From: JAGLOK01 sp963675575 | GTDB taxonomy: Bacteria; Bacillota; Clostridia; Christensenellales; UMGS416 | Reading direction: 5' to 3' | DNA length: 64,000 nucleotides | NCBI GenBank assembly: GCA_963675575.1 | Contig: OY776378.1 | Coordinates: 1,550,001 to 1,614,000, forward strand | Shown here: positions 43,175 to 51,431 of the stretch, piece by piece | How positions within the stretch are numbered: position 1 is the first letter of the stretch | How the letters are laid out: the number at the start of each line of letters is the position of its first letter | The notes under the pieces: model-generated | The model's input: only the letters and a program-made list of their open reading frames with translations | Told to the model about the DNA's origin: nothing | The model's database searches: none | Translations under genes and position numbers: made by a program

Positions 43175-44221
43175 TTAATCAAGATACAACACTTTGTGTT
43201 TTTCAACTATTTTATCTATATCTTTTATAGCATTTTGAAAAAGTATATCAAATGCATCTAAATTTTTAATTAATGCTTTAGATGCTCTTGTTAAACTTGC
43301 CTTAGCTCCAATTAAACCTTCTACTGAAGTCTTATAACTGCCTAATTTATCTTTAACATTTATCTTAGATTCTTTTAGTCTAACTAATGCTTCTATTTCA
43401 TCAGTTAAACTGTTATTATCCTTATTTGAAATTATAAATTTATTTTCAATTAAGTGATTATAATCGTTAGTGATTCTTGTCCATGTTATATCGTAAAAAT
43501 CATTAAAATTTCCTAATTCACATGAGAAGTTATTTATAATTTTTGAAGTTTGGTCTATAACTACATTGATTGTATCTACTTTTTTAGTTTCTTTTAAACG
43601 ATTTATCTGTTCAGTCTTTTCATTCATTTTCTCTGTCATATAATTCATTTTACTAGTAATATCTATAACAGAATCACTTATTTGATTCATATTTAAATTA
43701 ATATCTGTTACTAAATCAATATAGCCTTTATCATCTTCAGAAATAGATTCTCCTTCATTTATTTCCTTAATTACTATTTTATCTTTTTTTTTACCTTCTA
43801 AATAGTCTATAACAGGATTACTAAATTCTATTTCTTCTTTAACGCCTTTATCTAAAATAGTCTTTATATCATCAATAAATTTATCTGCATAATTGTAGTT
43901 TAATATATATGGAATTGCTCTATAAGCTTTTAAATCAAATGGTAACTCATTAATTTTCTGAGTTATTGTTATTACCTTCCTTCTTAATGCATGAGCAATT
44001 CCTAATTCATAATAGACATTAGCATTTACTTCTGTTAAATCAGCAATTACAAAATCAGCATCATTAATTCCATTGACAACATCTTTCATAATACTTTGCA
44101 TATTTTCCGAATTAGCATTAATAATATTATATGAGTCTTTTAGTTTTTTTTGCAAAAACTCAAAAGTTTTCATATAATCTGTAGAAAAAGGCATTATAAC
44201 AAATACATTAGGCTTTGACAT
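43175..44221 (-). CDS. Deoxyribosyltransferase-like (TIR-like fold) protein with coiled coil, defence candidate
   Basis: In this 348-residue protein residues 1-130 look like the nucleoside 2-deoxyribosyltransferase-like Rossmann fold: VFVIMPFSTDY at the first strand, NDADFVIADLTEVNANVYYELGIAHALRRKVITIT with the Asp and Glu typical of this fold, then LPFDLKAYRAIPY. Residues about 165-215 form a coiled coil (MNQISDSVIDITSKMNYMTEKMNE). The rest is helical. Domains of this class act as NAD- or nucleotide-cleaving effectors or nucleotide sensors in phage defence, but many are uncharacterised. The gene is markedly AT-rich, isolated, and next to repeat-rich and phage-like sequence, which suggests acquisition. 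Function is inference. Confidence 0.65.
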   Translation of the reverse strand: MSKPNVFVIMPFSTDYMKTFEFLQKKLKDSYNIINANSENMQSIMKDVVNGINDADFVIADLTEVNANVYYELGIAHALRRKVITITQKINELPFDLKAYRAIPYILNYNYADKFIDDIKTILDKGVKEEIEFSNPVIDYLEGKKKDKIVIKEINEGESISEDDKGYIDLVTDINLNMNQISDSVIDITSKMNYMTEKMNEKTEQINRLKETKKVDTINVVIDQTSKIINNFSCELGNFNDFYDITWTRITNDYNHLIENKFIISNKDNNSLTDEIEALVRLKESKINVKDKLGSYKTSVEGLIGAKASLTRASKALIKNLDAFDILFQNAIKDIDKIVEKHKVLYLD

Positions 44222-45047
44222 AATAATCTCCTAATCTTTTAATAAACCTATATTATCATTTATTAATATATTTTGCAATTATTGTAACTTTAGCACCGCA
44301 GTTCGTACCCAACCCCTCCACCATTCGCTTCACTCATGGTCCCCCGCCCCTCAACACTACACGCTTTCAGAAAACGCAAAGGAATGTCTTATCTTTAAAA
44401 TTCTATTACATTTCACAGTAAAAGAGTTTTGGCTTCGCCAAATTCTTTTTTTTAAGGGGCGACTTGTCAGCTTCCTGCTTCTTTAAGCACAGATGACAGT
44501 ACAAAGTTTAATTTTATCAATTTTTGCTGCTTGATAGAAAAAAGCAAATGGAACACTGCTCTTAAGCGGGGGTTTGGGGGCGCAGCCCCCAAGGTAATAA
44601 GAAAAGCGCCCGTTACATCGAAGGTGTAAAAGGGCGCGAGGAAAACCCCTCTGTCATCCTACGGATGCCAGCTCCCCTGATTAGGGGCGCTATCCTGCTT
44701 ACAACTATTAAGTGCTGAAACATCTTGCGCATTTTAGCATATGTCATGCAGTACAAGCGAAATTACGCTATTGAATAGCTTCAATATATCGCATTTCTTT
44801 TATATGTCATATTCACCATATTCAATATTGACTATCTACAATATGAGTAATATAATGTGGTTGTTAAATTCTTATCCAAATGACTAAATAAGGATTATTG
44901 AATTAAGTCAACTTACAATTAGTCAATCACTTTCTATAATATGTCAATCTTTCCAATCAACTTAACTATACAAATAGATTTCAACCAAATAAGGCAACAA
45001 ATATACTATCAAGTATATTATTTTACTTTAGTTATTATTGATTAGAT
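44222..45047. repeat. 826-base non-coding region with a cluster of palindromes
   Basis: No gene is supported. The hairpins in order are: ACCAT..ATGGT near 44320-44345; TTTGGC TTC GCCAAA (about 44427-44442) followed by T8; TTGGGGGC GCA GCCCCCAA (44574-44592); GCGCCC..TTACA..TGTAA..GGGCGC (44606-44637); CATCC TAC GGATG (44655-44667); and CCCCT..AGGGG (44674-44687). The CCCCTCTGTCATCC...CTCCCCT layout resembles dispersed palindromic repeats of Clostridia. The stretch 44750-45040 is AT-rich and lacks features apart from TTTGGAGG at 45048-45055 region serving the next gene. Confidence 0.6.
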
Positions 45048-45347
45048 TTGGAGGTTAAAATGTCGGACAAAATAGAAATACAAAGAGTTCAAAAAATCGA
45101 AGAGGAAAGAGAACCACAAAGCAAATGGAAAAGTAAAACCCTATGGATTGCGCTAACTGCAGAATTAATAACGATACTAACAATATTTGGCGTATGGGAA
45201 AAAGTTGGCATTGAAGCTGCAACAGCGAAACTTGCTATTATGAGCGCAATACAAATATTAGTTTTAACCGGAATATTGGTAGACCCATCAAATAAAGAAG
45301 ACGTCAAGAAAATGATTGCTAGAATCACGAAGAAAGGTTCTGAATAA
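45048..45347 (+). CDS. Phage holin-like small membrane protein (phi LC3-like), orphan
   Basis: The protein is at most 99 residues; the ATG at 45060 (MSDKIEI) directly follows TTGGAGGTTAAA and is the more likely start, making it 95 residues. After a charged N-terminus it has one or two hydrophobic helices (LWIALTAELITILTIFGVW and LAIMSAIQILVLTGILV), then VDPSNKEDVKKMI and a basic end. KxLWIAL at the first helix and a LTGILVDPSNK-type ending are typical of phi LC3-family holins. No endolysin, tail or integrase gene is nearby, so it is a lone phage relic or a domesticated membrane protein. Confidence 0.6.
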   Translation: MEVKMSDKIEIQRVQKIEEEREPQSKWKSKTLWIALTAELITILTIFGVWEKVGIEAATAKLAIMSAIQILVLTGILVDPSNKEDVKKMIARITKKGSE

Positions 45348-45381
45348 TAATATTTATACATTATTTCATTTTATTATCATC

Positions 45382-45408
45382 TAATCTCTATAAGAGATTA
45401 TTTTTTTT
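45382..45408 (+). terminator. Terminator of the holin-like gene
   Basis: TAATCTCT ATA AGAGATTA (45382-45400) followed by T8. Confidence 0.88.
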
Positions 45409-45453
45409 AATTAAAAACTGTATGATAAAGGTGTACGACTAACTCGCCCCTGC

Positions 45454-46806
45454 CTAAACAGGAAGAAATAAACGCTCCACATCCCGCCGCCATAAGAGAG
45501 AAAATCCAATGCCAACAATCACAAAAGAAATGAACGCTGAAGCGAAAATGCCCTTCTCGGCGAAAAAATTAACGCTTACAATTGCAAGAGGAATGTAAAG
45601 CGCGAACACTTGCAAAAGATTCATCAAAGAAGCTCGGATAGGCTTTTGCAAAGCGTTATAAGCGCCAATTAATACCTGCACCACTCCGTACAATCCATAA
45701 CCCAAGGGGAAAATACGCATATATGTCACAACAACGTCGACTACCGCGGAGTTATCACTGAAAAAGCCTGCCAATGGTCGAGCTAAAAAGAACAAAACGG
45801 CGTAAGCGCCCGCTCCGTAAATCATGGCGAACCTTCCGCTTAAAAATACACCTTTTTTGATGCGCTCCCCATTTCTCGCGCCAAAGTTTTGCCCGACGAA
45901 AATAGGTACAATCGCCGACAGCGCCTGAAGCACAGCAAGGAAAAAGAAATCAAGTCGGGTGGCGATGCCATATCCGGCGACAAAATCAATGCCCAGTTTT
46001 GCAATCAAGCCGGTGATAACACCGTTTCCAATGGGCAAAATAACCCTTGCCAGAGCGTTGGGCAGCCCAACAAACAAAATGTTCTTCCACGACTGCATAA
46101 CCTCTTTAAACGTTATGCCTTTTATAGCCACAACTTTTTCGCGGAATATTAGTATCGCCAAGGCGACGCAAAATGTAATAAAGCGAGAAACAACAGTCGC
46201 GATAGCCGCGCCTTGCACTCCCAATCCGCCGAAAGTGCCGAAGCCAAAGATTAATATCGGATCCAAAACTATATTAGCACCCGCCGCCACAAGCATAACT
46301 ATGCTGGGAGTTTTGGTGTCGCCCAAAGCACGTATCGCGGCGTTTCCAATCATGGGTATAACAATGAAAGGCGCGCCATAATACCAAATACGCATATAGC
46401 TTTTAATGATGGGCATAACGCTGTCGTCAGCGCCAATCAAACGAAACAGAGGATTGATTGTAAGCAGGCCGATTGTTGCGATAACTACCGAGACTAGCAC
46501 ACCCAGCAAAAGACTGTCGGTGACATGTCTTTTCACATCATCATGGTCTTTCATTCCCACAGCTTTCGAAATCACAGCGGAAGCGCCGATGCCGATTCCC
46601 TGATTAATACTGCCAAATACCATTACAACGGGAAAAGTAAATGAAATCGCCGCCAATTGCAGTGTGCCTAGCTTACCGATAAAATATGTGTCCGCCATAT
46701 TGAAAGCCACAATGCCCAATATGCCAAAAATCATTGGAATGGTCATCTGAGTTAAAACTTTGGAAATATTGCCTTCCAAAATATCTATTTTGTTCATTTT
46801 CTTCAT
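45454..46806 (-). CDS. MATE family efflux transporter
   Basis: The 450-residue protein has twelve helices in two pseudo-symmetric halves. The N-terminus KVLTQMTIPMIFGILGIVAFNMADTYFIGKLGTLQLAAISFTFP is the classical MATE start. Family loops such as GIGASAVISKAVG and FVGQNFGARNGERIKKG are present. MATE proteins export drugs or metabolites by Na+ or H+ antiport; the Na+ branch (NorM/DinF-like) is likely in this host, but coupling ion and substrate cannot be read from the sequence. Divergently transcribed from the patatin gene. Confidence 0.92.
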   Translation of the reverse strand: MKKMNKIDILEGNISKVLTQMTIPMIFGILGIVAFNMADTYFIGKLGTLQLAAISFTFPVVMVFGSINQGIGIGASAVISKAVGMKDHDDVKRHVTDSLLLGVLVSVVIATIGLLTINPLFRLIGADDSVMPIIKSYMRIWYYGAPFIVIPMIGNAAIRALGDTKTPSIVMLVAAGANIVLDPILIFGFGTFGGLGVQGAAIATVVSRFITFCVALAILIFREKVVAIKGITFKEVMQSWKNILFVGLPNALARVILPIGNGVITGLIAKLGIDFVAGYGIATRLDFFFLAVLQALSAIVPIFVGQNFGARNGERIKKGVFLSGRFAMIYGAGAYAVLFFLARPLAGFFSDNSAVVDVVVTYMRIFPLGYGLYGVVQVLIGAYNALQKPIRASLMNLLQVFALYIPLAIVSVNFFAEKGIFASAFISFVIVGIGFSLLWRRDVERLFLPV

Positions 46807-47006
46807 TAAGACTACCTTATTTGAGTTAATTATATATTTTTGATTTTAATATTGTTACACAATATCACATAATGAATAAGTTGTCAGCATTTTATATGTT
46901 CACAATACATCAATCTTCAAACAAGCTTTTTAAAAAGTATTGTTTAAAACCAACTAAAATGGTAGAATTTAATAAATGAATAAAATGCGCTCAAAGGAGT
47001 GATTGG

Positions 47007-47855
47007 ATGGATAAAAAGGTCAAAATCGGGCTGGCTCTCGGAGCAGGCGCCGCAAGAGGGCTAACTCACATCGGTGTTTTGGAAGTGTTGGAAGAACACG
47101 GCGTGCAAATAGACTTTATCGCCGGCTGCAGCATGGGAGCTGTCATAGGATGCATGTTCGCAAACGGCACCTCCGCAAAGGAAATACATAGCTTTGTGTC
47201 CGATACCTTCAGCAATGGATACGGAAAACTTATTGATGTTACCCTGCCTAAAGTAGGCCTTATTAAAGGCAATAATATCGACACCATCATTACCACGCTT
47301 ACCGGTGACCGTAATATCGATGAGATGAAAATACCTTTCGCGACGATAGCCGCATGTTTGGAAGATGGCAAGGTCAAGGTATTCGACTCCGGCAAGGCCA
47401 CCGACGCGGTGCGCGCCAGCATCTCCCTGCCCGGAGTGTTTGAGCCTGTGATGCTCGACGGCAAGACTTATGTTGACGGCGGTGTGCTGGTAAGAGTGCC
47501 TGTGGATGTTGTGCGTGATATGGGTGCGGATATTGTGATAGCGGTGGATGTGGGTTACAGAGGAGAACTTCGATCTTCACCAAAAAATATCGTTGACATT
47601 ATGATATATTCTTTCGAGCTTCAGCAATGGGAAGCAATGCGCAGCGATAAGCCTACTGCCGACATCACAATCGTGGTAGATACCGAAAACATTGGCCCCA
47701 CCGAATTCACAAAAGTGGAAGAAAGCGTTGGAATCGGCAGAGCCGCGGCACTCGCAATGATTGATGACATTACTAAGCTTATTGAAGGCGAATCTCCGAA
47801 CTACTTGACAAAGCTAACCCAAAGGATATTCAAGAAAAAGAAATCGAAAAGGTAG
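47007..47855 (+). CDS. Patatin-like phospholipase
   Basis: The 282-residue protein belongs to the bacterial patatin/RssA-type family. The oxyanion motif GLALGAGAARGLTHIG is at the N-terminus, the catalytic Ser is S42 in GCSMG, and the catalytic Asp is in KTYVDGGV, giving the Ser-Asp dyad. The protein lacks a signal peptide and ends in a Lys-rich tail (FKKKKSKR) that could bind acidic membrane lipids. AAAGGAG precedes the start. Expected activity: hydrolysis of acyl esters of lipids; physiological substrate unknown. Confidence 0.92.
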   Translation: MDKKVKIGLALGAGAARGLTHIGVLEVLEEHGVQIDFIAGCSMGAVIGCMFANGTSAKEIHSFVSDTFSNGYGKLIDVTLPKVGLIKGNNIDTIITTLTGDRNIDEMKIPFATIAACLEDGKVKVFDSGKATDAVRASISLPGVFEPVMLDGKTYVDGGVLVRVPVDVVRDMGADIVIAVDVGYRGELRSSPKNIVDIMIYSFELQQWEAMRSDKPTADITIVVDTENIGPTEFTKVEESVGIGRAAALAMIDDITKLIEGESPNYLTKLTQRIFKKKKSKR

Positions 47856-48044
47856 CTAGAGTTTTCTTCCGCTTCCCCATCTTCAATGAAATGCCAAGGC
47901 TTTTCTTCTTTGCAAATAATAATTCCTTGTTTGGATATAGCGTCAAATTTAGGTTTGAAAAAAATGCACTTGTCTATGTCCTAGCAAAATGGTAGTATAT
48001 ACATAATAGTGAAAAACATAAAAATGCACGAACGGAGTGAGTAC

Positions 48045-49079
48045 ATGAAAATAGCATTCTATGACACCAAACCCTATGACAAAGTCTGGTTCGACAAAGT
48101 CAATGAAAACTATGGGTATAAAATAAAATATTACGAAGACAAGCTGAACGCCGACACTGCAGTCCTCGCCAAGGGATATGACGCTGTTTGCGCTTTCGTA
48201 AACGATACAATCGATAAGGAAACAGTCAACGCCCTCAGCGAACTGGGCGTAAAGCTTATCGCAATGAGATGCGCGGGCTATAACAATGTTGACTTTAAGG
48301 CGGCTTTCGGAAAAATGTACGTCGTGCGTGTTCCGGGCTACTCGCCGTACGCTGTGGCGGAGCACGCGATGGCGCTGCTGCTCGGCGTTAACCGCAAGAT
48401 ATTCCGAGCCTACAACAGAACGCGAGAAGGCAACTTCGCCATCAATGGATTGGTCGGCTTTGACCTTTACGGCAAAACAGTGGGCGTCATCGGCACAGGT
48501 CGCATCGGACAGGTGTTCATCGACATTTGCAAAGGCTTCGGAATGAAAGTTTTAACCTATGATCCGTATCCTAAGGAGCTAGATGGCGTGACAAACGTTA
48601 CCCGCGACGAGCTATACGCACAAAGCGATGTGATATCGCTTCACTGTCCACTGACAGCCGAAACAAGGCATATCATTCACGCAAGCTCGATAGCAAAAAT
48701 GAAGCAAGGCGTTTATATTATTAATACATCACGTGGCGGATTGGTTAATACGCCTGACCTCGTCGAAGGGCTAAAGAGCAAGAAAATCGGCGGCGCTGGT
48801 CTGGACGTATACGAGGAGGAATCAGCATATTTCTTCGAAGACTTGTCAAGCGAAGTAATGAACGACGACACTCTCGCGCGGCTTCTCACCTTCCCCAATG
48901 TGTTGGTTACCAGCCATCAGGGCTTTTTCACACAGGAAGCGCTTCAAGCCATAGCCGAGACCACACTGGAAAACGTGAAAGAATATGAGGACGACAAGAC
49001 GTTCACAAATGAAATCTGCTATCAGTGTGAAGAAAACAAGCAGACTTGCAGAAAGACAAAGCTGGGCAGATGCTGGTGA
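48045..49079 (+). CDS. ldhA: D-lactate dehydrogenase (D-2-hydroxyacid dehydrogenase)
   Basis: It reduces pyruvate to D-lactate with NADH as a fermentative electron sink. The ATG at 48045 follows CGGAGTGAG and gives MKIAFYDTKPYDKVWF, the LdhA-type start; the ATG at 48009 has no RBS. In the 344-residue product, the NAD motif GTGRIG is at 150-155, R230 sits in TSRGG, the catalytic Glu in DVYEEES, and H291 in TSHQGFF. Unusual: the last 20 residues carry four cysteines (325, 328, 335, 343), an extension not normal for LdhA. The gene ends at a terminator that has been split by an IS. Confidence 0.92.
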   Translation: MKIAFYDTKPYDKVWFDKVNENYGYKIKYYEDKLNADTAVLAKGYDAVCAFVNDTIDKETVNALSELGVKLIAMRCAGYNNVDFKAAFGKMYVVRVPGYSPYAVAEHAMALLLGVNRKIFRAYNRTREGNFAINGLVGFDLYGKTVGVIGTGRIGQVFIDICKGFGMKVLTYDPYPKELDGVTNVTRDELYAQSDVISLHCPLTAETRHIIHASSIAKMKQGVYIINTSRGGLVNTPDLVEGLKSKKIGGAGLDVYEEESAYFFEDLSSEVMNDDTLARLLTFPNVLVTSHQGFFTQEALQAIAETTLENVKEYEDDKTFTNEICYQCEENKQTCRKTKLGRCW

Positions 49080-49103
49080 TATTCATCTAATTATATATTC
49101 AAA

Positions 49104-49129
49104 AAACCTCTGACATATGTCGGAGGTTT
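49104..49129 (+). terminator. ldhA terminator, left copy of the IS target duplication
   Basis: AACCTCTGACATATGTCGG and its complement form an almost perfect palindrome (CCTC.GACATATGTC.GAGG). The 26 bases are repeated at 50652-50677 on the other side of the IS, so the insertion duplicated the whole terminator stem. Confidence 0.85.
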
Positions 49130-50651
49130 CAGACTGTCGAAGAAAGCACCTATCTGTCGCAAGGCAAACGGTGCTTTCTCGCTTTACCGATATAATTATA
49201 GAGAAATTGCGTAAATTACAGAAGAAAACAGGGCCAACCTAAGCCCACAAAGCCATCTTTTTAAGGTTCATACATGCAAACTTGAGAGTTATCCAACCGG
49301 ACACTCTCTTTATACCTCGATATGGTGTATATCTCATCGCATGTTTCTCCTTAGCATCTGCGAAGACCCTTTCAATAGTTTGACTCCTTAACGCATAAGT
49401 TGCTTTGCCTAAATACGAATGTCTGAAGTCTTCTGCTCGTTCTATGTAATTTTGCCAAATATGTTTTATTGCTACTTTTTGATGATTAAGGCTGTGAGTG
49501 CATTTTTTAAGATGTGGACAACTACTGCATATTATAGGATTACTCTTGTATTGTCTGTACCCGTTTCTGTCTGTCGTTGCATATTTTAAAACTTCATTGT
49601 TTGGGCAGATTACGCAATCATAATATTCGTCATATACATACTCGTATGGTTTGAAAAACTCCTTTTTACTCATGGGTCTTTTATAAGGCAATGATGGATT
49701 TCGATTATCGTCAAATATCTTTTTGCATATCCACGGTGTTTTGTACGCTGCATCTGCTGCAACAGTTTGAACTTCTTTAAATTTACTGGTCACCTTATCA
49801 TAAATTGCATCTAAAACTTTACTGTCGTGGATATTTCCCGCTGTAGTTACATTGCCTAGAACAAAGCCATTTCTATCACATGCGGTGTGTGTTGTGTACG
49901 CAAATTCTACTTTATGGTCACCTTTTCTAAATATTCCGCTGTCAGGGTCTGTATTTGATACTGTGATTTCTCTTGTTGCTCCTGATGATGGAATATTATC
50001 ATTATCATCGTTGTCTTTGAATGGTTTTTTTCCTTTTGACTTTCTATCTGCATCTATTTCTTTGCGAAGTTGTTCGTCATATACCCTTGCTCCGATTTTT
50101 GCTGTTTCCTTATGCTTTTTGTTCTTATTGGCATTTGCTTTAATATGTGTTGCATCGATAAATATCGTTTCAACTTTTATGAAATCTCGTCTTATTGCTT
50201 CCTCTAAAATATGACTAAATATTTCTTCGAATATTTCAGGTGTGAACTTATGCAAAAAGTTATAGCTCAATGTTGAAAAGTGCGGTATCTTGTCTGTGAA
50301 ATCATATCCTAAAAACCATCTGTAGGCTATATTTACTTCCACTTCTTTTGTTGTTTGTCTTAGCGATCTTATTCCAAACAAATGTTGTATCAGTACCATT
50401 TTTACCAGTACTTTTGGGTCAATTGCTGGTCTACCGATATCTTTGCTATATTTATCTTCTACTAATTCATATATGAACTCAAAGTCCATCACTTTATTGA
50501 CTTTCCTTAATAGATGATTCTTCGGAACTAGGCTTTCTACACTTACCAGCTGTATTTGTTCGCTTTTGTTTTTTTGTTTTTCTATCATTTTGTGCCCACT
50601 TCTATTATACCAAAAAAAGCCATTCCTTAGAATGACTTTTTCGACAGTCTG
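49130..50651 (-). mobile_element. IS1182-family insertion sequence, 1522 bp
   Basis: The ends are inverted repeats: CAGACTGTCGAA at the left (49130) and its complement TTCGACAGTCTG at the right (to 50651), with partial similarity for a few bases more. One transposase gene fills it. It is flanked by a 26-bp direct repeat that is the ldhA terminator palindrome. IS1182-family elements are known to make long and often palindromic target duplications. The ends and the gene are intact, so the element may be active. Confidence 0.92.
49239..50588 (-). CDS. IS1182 family transposase
   Basis: The 449-residue DDE transposase has an N-terminal DUF772-type domain (LVPKNHLLRKVNKVMDFEFI ... GRPAIDPKVLVKM.LIQHLFGIRSLRQT), then the catalytic D145 in FIDATHIKANANK, a second Asp in VAADAAYKTP and the Glu in ERVFADAKEKHAMRYT. 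A Cys-rich insert (CVICPNNEVL, CSSCPHLKKC) before the last motif is typical of the family. No frameshift. Orientation is opposite to ldhA. Confidence 0.95.
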   Translation of the reverse strand: MIEKQKNKSEQIQLVSVESLVPKNHLLRKVNKVMDFEFIYELVEDKYSKDIGRPAIDPKVLVKMVLIQHLFGIRSLRQTTKEVEVNIAYRWFLGYDFTDKIPHFSTLSYNFLHKFTPEIFEEIFSHILEEAIRRDFIKVETIFIDATHIKANANKNKKHKETAKIGARVYDEQLRKEIDADRKSKGKKPFKDNDDNDNIPSSGATREITVSNTDPDSGIFRKGDHKVEFAYTTHTACDRNGFVLGNVTTAGNIHDSKVLDAIYDKVTSKFKEVQTVAADAAYKTPWICKKIFDDNRNPSLPYKRPMSKKEFFKPYEYVYDEYYDCVICPNNEVLKYATTDRNGYRQYKSNPIICSSCPHLKKCTHSLNHQKVAIKHIWQNYIERAEDFRHSYLGKATYALRSQTIERVFADAKEKHAMRYTPYRGIKRVSGWITLKFACMNLKKMALWA

Positions 50652-50681
50652 AAACCTCTGACATATGTCGGAGGTTTTTCT
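50652..50681. terminator. Right copy of the duplicated terminator
   Basis: Same 26 bases as 49104-49129, followed by TTTTTC. It can still terminate plus-strand transcription leaving the IS and minus-strand transcription from the GNAT gene. Confidence 0.8.
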
Positions 50682-50702
50682 ATCTCTAAAATTGAATTTA
50701 TT

Positions 50703-51284
50703 TTACAATTTTTTTTGGACAATGAAGATATCATCAAGTTCTTTATAAACGCTAAACCCATTCTTATTATAAATGCTGATAGGGCCATGATAGTGAAGGA
50801 AGTTATCCCCCGCTGCTTTGACAGGATACGCCTCGACTAGATTGTACCCCTCTGCTTTAGAGTCTGCGCACGCTTTTTCTAAAAGCCTAGTTGCGATTCC
50901 CCTTCCGCGCATAGCCGGCGCAATCAAAAAACAAACAGCTGACTTAATATTATCCCCTGAATTATCCGTCCAAAGCTCAGGTCTTCTTTCACGGCTCAAT
51001 GTGTAAAAACTTTGCTTGTCATCAATGTTAAGCCAGCCGACAACTTTATCCTGCGCATAGGCTAAATATCCATTCATCTTACCGGCGTTAATATATTCAA
51101 TGGCGTAATCCCGATTTTTAACTTCGCCCGTTTTTTCATACGCCTCCTCCATTTCATCTGTTGTGTGGAAAAACATGCAGTAGCAAAACGACCATTCTTT
51201 GTGGTCAGTGAAGGCGACGTTGTCAAAAAAGTTAAGGTAATCGTTTATGAGAGCGGGTGTAAGCTTTTTAATAATAATGTCCAT
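50703..51284 (-). CDS. GNAT family N-acetyltransferase
   Basis: AAAGGTGG lies just before the ATG at 51282-51284, so the start is MDIIIKKLTPALI (193 residues). The acetyl-CoA binding motif is seen in FLIAPAMRGRGIATRLLEKA (RGRGIA), and the C-terminal beta bulge region in SIYNKNGFSVYKEL. The N-terminal part DHKEWSFCYCMFFHTT is characteristic of a subfamily of GNATs in Firmicutes. Substrate unknown. It lies between hppA and the IS; formerly it was convergent with ldhA. Confidence 0.88.
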   Translation of the reverse strand: MDIIIKKLTPALINDYLNFFDNVAFTDHKEWSFCYCMFFHTTDEMEEAYEKTGEVKNRDYAIEYINAGKMNGYLAYAQDKVVGWLNIDDKQSFYTLSRERRPELWTDNSGDNIKSAVCFLIAPAMRGRGIATRLLEKACADSKAEGYNLVEAYPVKAAGDNFLHYHGPISIYNKNGFSVYKELDDIFIVQKKL

Positions 51285-51360
51285 AATGCCACCTTTCATT
51301 TGCAATGTCAGATATGTTTAAATTTGATATACATTATTTTACCACACATGATGAAATAAC

Positions 51361-51389
51361 AAAAAACCTCCCGAATAAATCCGAGAGGT
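51361..51389 (-). terminator. Terminator of hppA
   Basis: On the minus strand ACCTCTCGG pairs with TCGGGAGGT (mismatches inside) and is followed by T6. Confidence 0.75.
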
Positions 51390-51431
51390 CTTTGAAAGCA
51401 ACTATCTAAATTCTATAAATCAAATCTTCGC

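Noticed and set aside
44222..45047. CRISPR array
   Set aside because: The palindromes differ from one another and are not regularly spaced; no cas gene is present.
48009..48044. Upstream ATG for ldhA
   Set aside because: No RBS, and the ATG at 48045 has one and gives the normal N-terminus.
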